Positions 1-5,795 of a DNA stretch of 5,795 nucleotides are shown here, piece after piece (position 1 is the stretch's first letter; each line of letters opens with the position of its first letter). The DNA is taken from NCBI GenBank assembly GCA_036397975.1, contig DASWHW010000177.1, forward strand, positions 1 to 5,795. Reading direction: 5' to 3'. The notes beneath the pieces are model-generated. The model did not search any database. It worked only from the letters and a program-made list of their open reading frames with translations, and was not told the origin of the DNA. Source of the stretch: SZUA-287 sp036397975 (GTDB taxonomy: Bacteria > Bacteroidota > Ignavibacteria > UBA10030 > UBA6906). A program made the position numbers and the translations under genes.

Positions 1-17
1 TTGCAAGGGTCTTTTTG

Positions 18-101
18 TGCCCGGAACAGGACTTGAACCTGCACGACCTCACGGCCACTAGCTCCTGAAGCTAGCGTGTCTGCCAATTTCACCATCCGGG
101 C
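18..101 (-). tRNA. tRNA-Leu, anticodon CAG
   Basis: This gene decodes CUG leucine codons. On the minus strand it folds fully. The acceptor stem GCCCGGA pairs with TCCGGGC over 7 bp. The D-arm has a 3-bp GTG/CAC stem. The anticodon stem CTAGC/GCTAG closes the loop TTCAGGA, which presents CAG (complement at 65-67). A long class II variable arm (GGCC-GTGA-GGTC) is typical of Leu. The T-arm has the loop TTCAAGT and five pairs, one of them G-T. The discriminator base is A at position 18, and CCA is not encoded. The length is 84 nt. It lies just downstream, in its own direction, of a broken near-copy with no clear promoter between them, so both may come from one transcript. Confidence 0.95.
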
Positions 102-129
102 AAAGTACTTTCTTTGCTGTAACTTTCCT

Positions 130-253
130 CCGAAGAACAGGACTTGAACCACTGCACGACCTCACGGCCACTAGCTCCTGAAGCTAGCGTGCCTGCCTGC
201 CCACCTACGGTGGGTAAACCGGCAGGCAGGTCTGCCAATTTCACCATCCGGGC
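130..253 (-). pseudogene. Interrupted and degenerate tRNA-Leu(CAG) copy
   Basis: Apart from the differences listed here, this copy is base-for-base identical to the intact tRNA-Leu at 18-101 from the 5' acceptor strand to the T-arm, including the CAG anticodon arm and variable arm. First, a 39-nt palindromic segment (192-230) sits exactly between the D-loop (..GGCAGA) and the 3' strand of the D-stem (CAC..). Second, two extra bases (TG on the minus strand) lie in the 5' strand of the T-stem, leaving about 3 of 5 pairs. Third, the 3' acceptor strand reads TCTTCGG instead of TCCGGGC and pairs poorly with GCCCGGA. It is most likely a non-functional duplicate. The high identity elsewhere suggests recent duplication, gene conversion or a collapsed assembly repeat. 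Confidence 0.8.
192..230. repeat. 39-nt nested palindromic insert inside the tRNA-Leu copy
   Basis: Comparing the two tRNA copies defines the insert to the base. Its ends are perfect 10-bp inverted repeats, CCTGCCTGCC (192-201) and GGCAGGCAGG (221-230). Inside is a second hairpin, CCCACC-TAC-GGTGGG (200-214), which shares two bases with the outer left arm. The remaining bases, TAAACC, are unpaired. No clear target-site duplication is visible, and no second copy was noticed by eye in this window. The form resembles short non-coding palindromic elements of the REP or Rickettsia-palindrome kind. That it is mobile is inferred only from its clean insertion. Confidence 0.75.
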
Positions 254-268
254 AGTGAAAGCGGAAAA

Positions 269-297
269 AAGGTAGAGAAAAAGCGTGGGAGAATCAA
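269..297 (-). promoter_or_regulatory. Possible sigma70-type promoter for the tRNA-Leu pair
   Basis: On the minus strand a TTGATT -35-like box (292-297) and a TACCTT -10-like box (269-274) are separated by 17 bp. The -10 box ends about 15 bp before the 5' end of the interrupted tRNA copy. The -35 matches consensus at 4 of 6 positions and the -10 at only 3 of 6, so this call rests mainly on spacing and position. Confidence 0.25.
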
Positions 298-322
298 GAT
301 CATGATGTGGGGCGATCAATGA

Positions 323-351
323 TTGCCTGCACCTGGACTTCTCCTTATCTT
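323..351 (+). promoter_or_regulatory. Possible sigma70-type promoter for the asparaginase-like gene
   Basis: TTGCCT (323-328) and TATCTT (346-351) are 17 bp apart, each matching consensus at 4 of 6 positions, about 40 nt before the ATG at 392. The ribosome-binding region is weak: AGCAGGG lies about 4 nt before the start codon. This is a position-based suggestion only. Confidence 0.25.
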
Positions 352-391
352 GCCTCCGAATATTTTTTATCATCACACATCAGCAGGGTAA

Positions 392-880
392 ATGGCTATT
401 AGAATTTTCATAACGGGAGGGACGTTCGACAAGGAATACAACGAGATCGACGGAACGCTCTTCTTCAAGGATACGCATTTGAAGGAAATGCTGACACTTG
501 CGCGGGCGCGTGTCGAGGTGGACATCAGGACACTCATGATGATCGATAGCCTTGAGATGACCGATGCCGATCGGCAACTGATTCTCAAGCATTGCAGCTC
601 TGCAAAGGAAAGCCAGATCGTCATTACGCACGGCACCGATACCATGGATCAAACGGCACGGGTTCTGGGGGAACAGGGTCTCGCCAAAACAATCATCCTG
701 ACGGGTGCAATGATTCCCTACAAGTTTGGGAGTTCAGACGGTTTGTTTAATCTTGGAAGTGCACTCGCTTTCGCGCAGGCTCTGCCGCACGGAGTGTACG
801 TCGGCATGAATGGAATGTACTTCAACTGGGATAACGTGCGAAAGAACAAGAAGACAGGAAGGTTCGAAGAACTACGATGA
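392..880 (+). CDS. Short single-domain L-asparaginase-like protein
   Basis: The 162-residue protein matches the N-terminal catalytic domain of type I/II L-asparaginases, which hydrolyse asparagine to aspartate and ammonia. Visible motifs are ITGGTFDKEYN (7-17, nucleophile threonine T11), VITHGTDTM (77-85, second active-site pair T82-D83) and a lysine at about 151 in NVRKNKKTG, which aligns with the catalytic lysine of the E. coli enzyme. TGAM and SSDGLFNLGSA (104-107 and 114-124) are also family-typical. No signal peptide is present, so it should be cytoplasmic. Classical enzymes are about 330 residues with a second C-terminal domain, which is absent here. The natural ending ..GRFEELR and the intact motifs suggest a genuine short family member, not a truncation. 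Activity and substrate are unproven. It ends 5 nt before the end of the convergent neighbour. Confidence 0.9.
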   Translation: MAIRIFITGGTFDKEYNEIDGTLFFKDTHLKEMLTLARARVEVDIRTLMMIDSLEMTDADRQLILKHCSSAKESQIVITHGTDTMDQTARVLGEQGLAKTIILTGAMIPYKFGSSDGLFNLGSALAFAQALPHGVYVGMNGMYFNWDNVRKNKKTGRFEELR

Positions 881-885
881 TATAA

Positions 886-1899
886 TTATTGCTGTGAGAA
901 AAGCTCTGATATTTTCATCTCGGTTTGGATTCCTCCAAGATCCATAACGATACTATTTTCCCTTCGTCGGACATTCAGCGGTGAAGTAGAAACAGAGTGG
1001 AGATCCTTCCTTGAAACAATCCTTGCATGATGGTCGAGAAGAACAAGTGAGGGATTCACGTACCTGATCGTTCCCCCCTCAACCAAAACAGACTCTACGG
1101 TTACAAGAACGTTCTCATCCATGAACTGAATGTCGGTAATAATCGTTTCCCGCTTGCCTGTCTCCCAAATCGAAGATGCAACTCCCTGAATTCTCCGTTT
1201 TATCACACTATTGCGCTCCGCAAAAGCGATGGTCTCAGTTCTCTCATCAACGTCAGCATAACGGAACAATCCCGGTAGCTCCTGCAGAATGTGACCATCC
1301 CGATCAATCACAAATGTCTTCTTCGCAATCTCCCCCTCGCTTGCATACGTCCCCGCCAGAACATACCGGCCTGATGGAGACATCATCACTTCCCCTGCGT
1401 TTTGAAAAGGAAGCTCAACCGTCCACAATTTTTCTCCTTCCATTGTTGCACAGTAGATCTGTGCGCTTACCATCTCCGGTGAGGAAACCAGAAAAGCAAT
1501 ACGGTCTTCAGCAACCGAGCACTTGATGACTCGTTCATAATCAGGAGTGTGACTGCCGAACGGATACAGCGCGGTTATTCTGTTTCCTAACGGACTATAC
1601 CATTCAATCATGCCATGCGCGGAGAAGACTACGACTGCCGAGCCGTCGAGATCGGAGAGATAGATTGCGGGAAACTGGAAATCGAAAGGAACTTCTTTCT
1701 GAAGGGTGTAAAGCTGTGTTCCATCTGCGCTCATTACTGTTGCGGTCCATTCATTCGATTCCGGCCAGGTCTTTGCACTTCCGGTTCTCTCGATGTGGGC
1801 AGAAAACTTTCCTGACCGCGATTCAAGTATCGTCTGAGAATACGATGTCAGCGCAAGTAATATCGAACAAACAAAAACGAGTGAAGAATGCTTCATCAT
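886..1899 (-). CDS. Secreted beta-propeller-like protein of unknown function
   Basis: This 337-residue protein begins with a clear signal peptide (MMKHSSLVFVCSILLALTSYSQ), probably cleaved near SYS/Q. It should therefore be periplasmic or exported. The mature part is rich in short beta repeats of the WD40/YVTN/PQQ-propeller style: SADGTQLYTL (58-67), SPLGNRITALYPFG, TMEGEKLWTVEL, SPSGRYVLAGTY and VIDRDGHILQEL. I cannot assign a named family or a ligand. It has no T9SS tail, transmembrane segment after the signal, or recognised catalytic motif. The start codon overlaps the stop of the M23 peptidase gene (TAATG), which indicates one transcript and probable translational coupling. A second ATG follows at once, so translation could begin one codon later. 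A partner or accessory role for the peptidase is inferred from this arrangement only. Confidence 0.85.
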   Translation of the reverse strand: MMKHSSLVFVCSILLALTSYSQTILESRSGKFSAHIERTGSAKTWPESNEWTATVMSADGTQLYTLQKEVPFDFQFPAIYLSDLDGSAVVVFSAHGMIEWYSPLGNRITALYPFGSHTPDYERVIKCSVAEDRIAFLVSSPEMVSAQIYCATMEGEKLWTVELPFQNAGEVMMSPSGRYVLAGTYASEGEIAKKTFVIDRDGHILQELPGLFRYADVDERTETIAFAERNSVIKRRIQGVASSIWETGKRETIITDIQFMDENVLVTVESVLVEGGTIRYVNPSLVLLDHHARIVSRKDLHSVSTSPLNVRRRENSIVMDLGGIQTEMKISELFSQQ

Positions 1900-4187
1900 T
1901 ATTTTAGCACCATCATTGAGTGGACTTTGGAAAACGATCCAGCCCTCATCCTGTAAAAGTACATCCCACTCGAAACTCCAGAGGCATTCCAGCGAACGGA
2001 GTATTTCCCGGGCTTCACCACTTCCTGAACAAGTGTTGTAACCTCACGTCCCAGAATATCATATATCTTTATGTCAACCAATGTTTCGTCCGGAACCTGG
2101 TAGGAAATTGTTGTGGTAGGATTGAATGGATTTGGAAAGTTCTGTGCGAGCGAGAACTGAAGAGGCAGATTCTCTCCCTCACCCTCTGCAACATCGGTGA
2201 GGTAATCGAAATACTGAAAGACGCGACGCATAACGGTGTCCCTGTTCGCTTTTGTCGTAATCGTCTCGAATGGAAATCCAAATACCGCGACACCGCCAAA
2301 AGCAATTCCGTTCGGAAACATCCCTTTGAATCCTGTTCCTGCATAGACCGAACTCGTCGAGTTTGCGTACCGCAAGAGGACACTGGCGCCCGGCTCCGGG
2401 GTAAGATAGTCCGGCCAATCCTCATCGTATGGAGACCCTTCTGCTACAATCCCATACCGAAAATTAACATCTCCGAAAATCGACGATGGGTCTCCAACAA
2501 CAGTGTATTCGTTGGAGTCGTCCCCCACATACCTCGTCTTTAAGAAGTCGTGAAGAAAATCCCTGTCCTCCTGTGTCGGTCCCGATGCTCTGTCGAGATC
2601 ATATCCGATTTCTGATCCCGAGACAAACAACTTTCCACCATTTTGTAGATACGCCTTCACGAAGGTCTGCTCGGATGAACTGAACGTTTCATCGTTCGAT
2701 GATTCATCACCCAATACCCACAGTACCACATCGTAATCCAGAAGTGAAATAAAACTATCCAGTATTGCGTCGTTCGAACACGTATTGAAATCAAATGGAA
2801 CTGAACGGCCATACGTCATCGCAAACGGGTGGAACGTCTCGTGATAACTTCCAGAGGATTCCGTCCGATCAAATCCATCCACGACGAGAACACTCGTTTC
2901 CGAACTGTTCAACTTTACTCCATAGAAATCACTGAAGCCGCTGACATTTGGTATCGAAGCAGAATCGACCGCAGCAAGGCGAAAATAAATCGCACCTGTC
3001 GAGAAGACGTTGTAGTAGGATTTCTCCGTCATTCCGGCTGCCAGAACCGATTCTCCGTCTTTCAAAATCCATGTAACACCATCCGCTGAAAAATAAAGGC
3101 GATAGCCGCGAAGATCTCCTTCCATGTTGCCAAACCACGACACCGTAATCTTGCCGGCGCTATCATTGACAACTGATTTGAGTTGTGGTGGAGCCGGTGC
3201 TATGACGTCCGACCTATCGACATGGATGGGAACGTATAGAGTTTCGACGTTGCTTCGTGTATCTTCAGTGAAGATCATCACGAGATAATCATCAACCGGT
3301 AACGTTCCGGTATCCCAGGAGCTATTGCCAACCACAAGCGTGGCATTCACCAGATCTGCGCCCGGACCGTTTGTTATTGTATAGATATGAGTGGAGAGAT
3401 CGGAACCGGTTGCAAAAACATTGTGGACGTAGAAGTCGCCGGGCTTCCTATCAAAGCGGAAGCGGACTCCAGCCGAGGGCGGTTCATACATAACAGTGGA
3501 TGTATCCGCCGAGAGTATCTTGTATCCGATGATATATGTTCCGTTGTTGCTCGTCGAACCGGTCACCTCACCGGGGTTTGATGCATTGGTTTCCTTCACA
3601 TAAACACGAATGTCAACCAGCCCGCTGACCCGACCCTGGAGAAACTCCGTGTCGGTCTGGTCAACGAAAAATCTTACCCATTGAATGGCTGGAGGATAAA
3701 TATCGATGTAGGGCGTCAGGCCTCCCACGGGACGGATGCCATTCATGTAGCCCGGACTTGTACCATGCGTGAAGTGGACGTGTCCAAGCCCGGGAAGAAT
3801 CGTCCCCAGAACGGTCTGATATGCATACACGGAGTCGCCGACATTGAGCAAAGGGTTCGGAGATATATGAACATACGCATCGCTTTTTGAAAGCCCGCTC
3901 ACATTGTACGCCGCACGGACGTATGCATTGTTTCCCTGCGTTGCCACGGTTCCTATGGTGGTAACAATTCCGTTGAACACCGCATACGCTGGGGTTCCGT
4001 CTGGTCTTGGAATATCCACGCCGTTGTGAAAATGATCCGAGGTGAGTGTATTCCTGAATTCACCAAAGACGCCGGTAATGGGATGCGAGCCGAAAAACGG
4101 CGCAAGCGGCCAGCCGTGCGTGGTTGTATCGGTCTGGCCAAAGGCCAGCAACGGAAAGAAGATAATTACGAAGGTGACTCGATGCAT
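1899..4187 (-). CDS. T9SS-exported M23 metallopeptidase with FN3 and GATase-like domains
   Basis: The 762-residue protein starts with a signal peptide (MHRVTFVIIFFPLLAFGQ). Residues 30-145 form an M23/LytM-type peptidase domain. Zinc ligands are H54 and D58 (HNGVD) and H138 of GHVHF, with H136 and H107 (YVHIS) as the expected catalytic histidines. M23 enzymes usually cut peptidoglycan cross-bridges. A beta-rich region (about 160-325) is followed by a fibronectin type III domain (331-427). Then comes a glutamine-amidotransferase-like alpha/beta domain (432-662: VLVVDGFDR, YDVVLWVLGDES, GGKLFVSGSEIGYD) and a complete T9SS sorting domain (676-762: FPNPFNPTTTISY, IYDILGREV, GMYFYRM, MMVLK). The export route is therefore Sec, then T9SS to the surface or medium. 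The frame stays open for 108 codons upstream, but the start at 4187 is chosen because the signal peptide begins there. The upstream residues look non-protein-like and cover a terminator. No good Shine-Dalgarno site is visible. Confidence 0.9.
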   Translation of the reverse strand: MHRVTFVIIFFPLLAFGQTDTTTHGWPLAPFFGSHPITGVFGEFRNTLTSDHFHNGVDIPRPDGTPAYAVFNGIVTTIGTVATQGNNAYVRAAYNVSGLSKSDAYVHISPNPLLNVGDSVYAYQTVLGTILPGLGHVHFTHGTSPGYMNGIRPVGGLTPYIDIYPPAIQWVRFFVDQTDTEFLQGRVSGLVDIRVYVKETNASNPGEVTGSTSNNGTYIIGYKILSADTSTVMYEPPSAGVRFRFDRKPGDFYVHNVFATGSDLSTHIYTITNGPGADLVNATLVVGNSSWDTGTLPVDDYLVMIFTEDTRSNVETLYVPIHVDRSDVIAPAPPQLKSVVNDSAGKITVSWFGNMEGDLRGYRLYFSADGVTWILKDGESVLAAGMTEKSYYNVFSTGAIYFRLAAVDSASIPNVSGFSDFYGVKLNSSETSVLVVDGFDRTESSGSYHETFHPFAMTYGRSVPFDFNTCSNDAILDSFISLLDYDVVLWVLGDESSNDETFSSSEQTFVKAYLQNGGKLFVSGSEIGYDLDRASGPTQEDRDFLHDFLKTRYVGDDSNEYTVVGDPSSIFGDVNFRYGIVAEGSPYDEDWPDYLTPEPGASVLLRYANSTSSVYAGTGFKGMFPNGIAFGGVAVFGFPFETITTKANRDTVMRRVFQYFDYLTDVAEGEGENLPLQFSLAQNFPNPFNPTTTISYQVPDETLVDIKIYDILGREVTTLVQEVVKPGKYSVRWNASGVSSGMYFYRMRAGSFSKVHSMMVLK

Positions 4188-4264
4188 AAGGCTCGTTGTT
4201 TGAACTTCTATATGAAAACGCTTCAGGTGAAGAAAAGCAAGAGATGAATACAAGGAGGGTATGA

Positions 4265-4286
4265 AAGGCCGGCACACGCCGGCCTT
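4265..4286 (-). terminator. Strong GC hairpin, probable intrinsic terminator
   Basis: A perfect 9-bp stem, AAGGCCGGC/GCCGGCCTT, closes a 4-nt loop. On the minus strand it begins 23 nt after the TAA that ends the sorting-domain remnant and lies about 78 nt before the peptidase start. The T tract after the stem is short (TTTC, including the stem's own Ts), so termination may be incomplete. It probably ends the amylase transcript and separates it from the peptidase-propeller unit. No convincing promoter was recognised between it and the peptidase ATG. Confidence 0.6.
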
Positions 4287-4309
4287 GAAAGATGATTTAA
4301 GAAAGATTC

Positions 4310-4507
4310 TTACTTCGTCAACACCAGCTTCTGCGTGGTCGAGAGCTTCACCACACCGCTTGCATCCGTGGCTTGCCCGCTCGACGAGTCGAATCGTCGA
4401 CCTTCTATTTGGCGTGCCGTAAACCTCGCCAGATACACACCGCTTGCAAACGAAGAAGCACACCCGCCCTCTGATGTGAACACAATCGCGGGGGCGGGTT
4501 CCTTTCC
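4310..4507 (-). pseudogene. Orphan second half of a T9SS C-terminal sorting domain
   Basis: Directly after the amylase TGA (4508-4510), the same frame stays open for 65 codons to a TAA at 4310-4312. The translation contains SSFASGVYLARFTA and ends KLSTTQKLVLTK. These are hallmarks of the last strands of a T9SS sorting domain (compare SSGMYFYRM..MMVLK at the end of the neighbouring peptidase). The first half of such a domain (the NPFNPTT and VYDxLGREV parts) is missing, and there is no room for it before the amylase stop. The segment has no evident start codon or ribosome-binding site of its own. Likely origins are an internal deletion and stop that cut the tail off the amylase, or the leftover end of a deleted cargo gene. 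Whether any of it is translated is unknown. Confidence 0.7.
4381..4400. repeat. Near-perfect 20-bp palindrome within the sorting-domain remnant
   Basis: The arms TCGACGAGTC and GAATCGTCGA are reverse complements with a single mismatch. The palindrome lies in codons for RRFDSS, inside a stretch of about 15 residues (RQIEGRRFDSSSGQA) that separates LARFTA from TDASGVVKL. It could be a small inserted element or chance. Confidence 0.45.
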
Positions 4508-5795
4508 TCAACGTCCAACGACTACTCTCTCATACAGACTAACTGTCCGTGCAGGCACAGCTCTGATCATTTCATCTTCGGCGCGGAGGAATTTTCCCGT
4601 CATGATATTCCTTATTCCCCCGCCTTCACCTAACAGGTGTTTGAACCGCCGGATGTCGACGTCGGTTGGCTGCTCGTTGTTATTTGCAATCACGAGTATC
4701 TTTTCATCGTCGGTAATCCTCAAGTAGCAGTACACCTCATCCTTCGGCGGGAAATGAACCAGTGTCCCCGTTTGAAGCGCCGGATGTTGTTTGCGTATCC
4801 TCAAGAGTTCTCGAACATATTCAAATACTTGCTTCTCATCTTCCGTTCGCTCTTCCGCGGCAAAGGCGTTTCGTTTATCACCAGGGAAACCGCCGGGGAA
4901 ATCAGCTCTTGACCTCCCGTGATCCGGTCCCTGCGTCATTCCGATTTCAGTTCCATAGTAGATTTGGGGGATGCCTCGAAGCGTAAGAAGCAGCCCGAGC
5001 GCAAACTGAGTGCGGCGCACATCTCCGTGATTCACGCGCATTATTCTCTGTGTGTCATGGTTATCAAGAAACGTGACCAGATTCTCCGGATCGGGATACA
5101 AGAAATCCTTGGTCAAGCAGCGGTAGATTTCTGCTATGCTTGCGCTGTCCCAGAAGACTTTCCTGAAGGCATCGAACATACCAAAGTCCGTTAGCGAATT
5201 CAAATGAGTGTCGGGCATTCTCCTTCCTGCTCCTCCCTCCTGATATGGAGGGAGATGCGCCGGATCTTGAATCCAGACCTCGCCAACGATGCTGAACTGA
5301 GAATACTCCGCGCGAATGGCTTTTGCCCACCGCGAGGCAAACCCCGGATCGACATACGGATATGTGTCCTCTCTGATTCCGTCAAGCCCGGTAGTCTCGA
5401 TCCACCAGATCGTATTCTGCGCGATGTACTTCGCGACAAAACTGTTCCGTTGATTCAGATCCGGCATGGAATCGCTGAACCATCCGTTGCGTAAGCGAAT
5501 CGAAGCCGAACTGTCGGCATGAATGTCTGTGAGCTCAAGCTTGCCGTGATACGCCGGCAAGTGGTTTTCGGCAGAGCCATTCAACAAGTCAGGCATTGGA
5601 AGTGATTGCACCCAGCGGTGGTTGATACCGATATGGTTGCTCACGTGGTCCATAATTATCTTAAGGCCGCGTCCATGTGCTTCGCTGACTAACTCCCTGT
5701 ACAATTCATTCGTCCCGAAACGTGGATCGATCCGATACATATCCGTCACCGCGTAGCCGTGATAGCTGAACTTCCCGTTATTCTCGACAACTGGA
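4508..5795 (-). CDS. GH13 alpha-amylase family, cyclomaltodextrinase/neopullulanase-type (5' end outside window)
   Basis: This gene encodes an alpha-glucan hydrolase of glycoside hydrolase family 13. It is cut by the right edge; the readable part runs from PVVENNGKFSYHGYAVTDMY to ..SLYERVVVGR. The four GH13 signature regions are intact: MDHVSNH (region I), GLDGIREDTY with the nucleophile Asp (codon 5366-5368), IVGEVW with the acid/base Glu (codon 5279-5281) and FLDNHDTQR with the transition-state Asp (codon 5054-5056). The ENN..SYHGYAVTD and PMPDLLN segments resemble Bacteroidota cyclomaltodextrinases, which cleave cyclodextrins, maltodextrins or pullulan. The last ~90 residues look like the usual small beta-sandwich C-terminal domain. 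A GTG at 5747-5749 is not the start, since conserved sequence continues upstream. Cell location cannot be judged without the N-terminus. The sorting-domain remnant follows its TGA in frame. Confidence 0.92.
   Translation of the reverse strand, partial: PVVENNGKFSYHGYAVTDMYRIDPRFGTNELYRELVSEAHGRGLKIIMDHVSNHIGINHRWVQSLPMPDLLNGSAENHLPAYHGKLELTDIHADSSASIRLRNGWFSDSMPDLNQRNSFVAKYIAQNTIWWIETTGLDGIREDTYPYVDPGFASRWAKAIRAEYSQFSIVGEVWIQDPAHLPPYQEGGAGRRMPDTHLNSLTDFGMFDAFRKVFWDSASIAEIYRCLTKDFLYPDPENLVTFLDNHDTQRIMRVNHGDVRRTQFALGLLLTLRGIPQIYYGTEIGMTQGPDHGRSRADFPGGFPGDKRNAFAAEERTEDEKQVFEYVRELLRIRKQHPALQTGTLVHFPPKDEVYCYLRITDDEKILVIANNNEQPTDVDIRRFKHLLGEGGGIRNIMTGKFLRAEDEMIRAVPARTVSLYERVVVGR

Noticed and set aside
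192..230. Interpretation of the tRNA insert as a self-splicing or archaeal-type intron
   Set aside because: At 39 nt it is far too short for a group I intron and is not in the anticodon loop. The surrounding genes are bacterial, and the copy also has broken T and acceptor stems that splicing would not repair.
18..253. CRISPR-like repeat pair
   Set aside because: The two repeated units are tRNA-Leu copies with clear cloverleaf arms. There are no further repeats or spacers.
89..376. 95-codon minus-strand open frame over the tRNA region
   Set aside because: It runs through both tRNA copies and the palindrome. Its translation is low-complexity and matches no family I recognise, so it is a chance frame.
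1920..2543. 207-codon plus-strand open frame opposite the peptidase gene
   Set aside because: It is antisense to well-conserved GATase-like and T9SS domains and its translation is basic and Cys-rich without motifs, which is typical of a shadow frame.
4508..4510. TGA read as a sense codon joining amylase and sorting tail
   Set aside because: The amylase ends naturally at this point and the following tail lacks its first half. Another gene in the window also appears to use TGA as a normal stop.
4188..4511. 108-codon upstream extension of the peptidase reading frame
   Set aside because: It would put the signal peptide in mid-protein, crosses the terminator hairpin and overlaps the sorting-domain remnant in another frame. 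The residues are Cys/Arg-rich and unlike a protein domain.

Overview
The window looks like a moderate-GC bacterial chromosome segment from the Bacteroidota/Ignavibacteria side of the tree or a close relative. The main evidence is a complete type IX secretion system (T9SS) C-terminal sorting domain at the end of one protein (FPNPFNPTTTISY, then IYDILGREV, SSGMYFYRM and a basic end). There is also a second, partial sorting tail further along. Signal peptides ending in ..FGQ and ..SYSQ and weak Shine-Dalgarno sites fit the same group. The phylum is inferred from these family features, not from a search.

The left edge (18-253) carries two near-identical tRNA-Leu(CAG) copies on the minus strand. 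The one nearest the edge folds completely. The other has a 39-nt nested palindrome inserted exactly between the D-loop and the 3' strand of the D-stem, a 2-nt insertion in the T-stem and an acceptor 3' strand that no longer pairs, so it is called a pseudogene. Next comes a plus-strand gene for a short, single-domain L-asparaginase-like protein (392-880). It ends 5 nt from the end of the convergent minus-strand cluster.

The minus-strand cluster, read from right to left, begins with a GH13 cyclomaltodextrinase/neopullulanase-type amylase cut by the right edge. After its TGA, 65 further in-frame codons read as the second half of a T9SS sorting domain, and a strong GC hairpin terminator follows. 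Then come a secreted 762-residue M23 metallopeptidase fused to an FN3 domain, a glutamine-amidotransferase-like domain and a full T9SS tail, and finally a secreted beta-propeller-like protein whose start codon overlaps the peptidase stop (TAATG).

The peptidase and propeller genes are probably co-transcribed and translationally coupled, which suggests a joint role at the cell surface. The amylase is probably a separate alpha-glucan-degrading unit ended by the hairpin. No complete new defence or mobile system is visible. The most unusual items are the palindrome inside the tRNA copy and the orphan half sorting domain behind the amylase.
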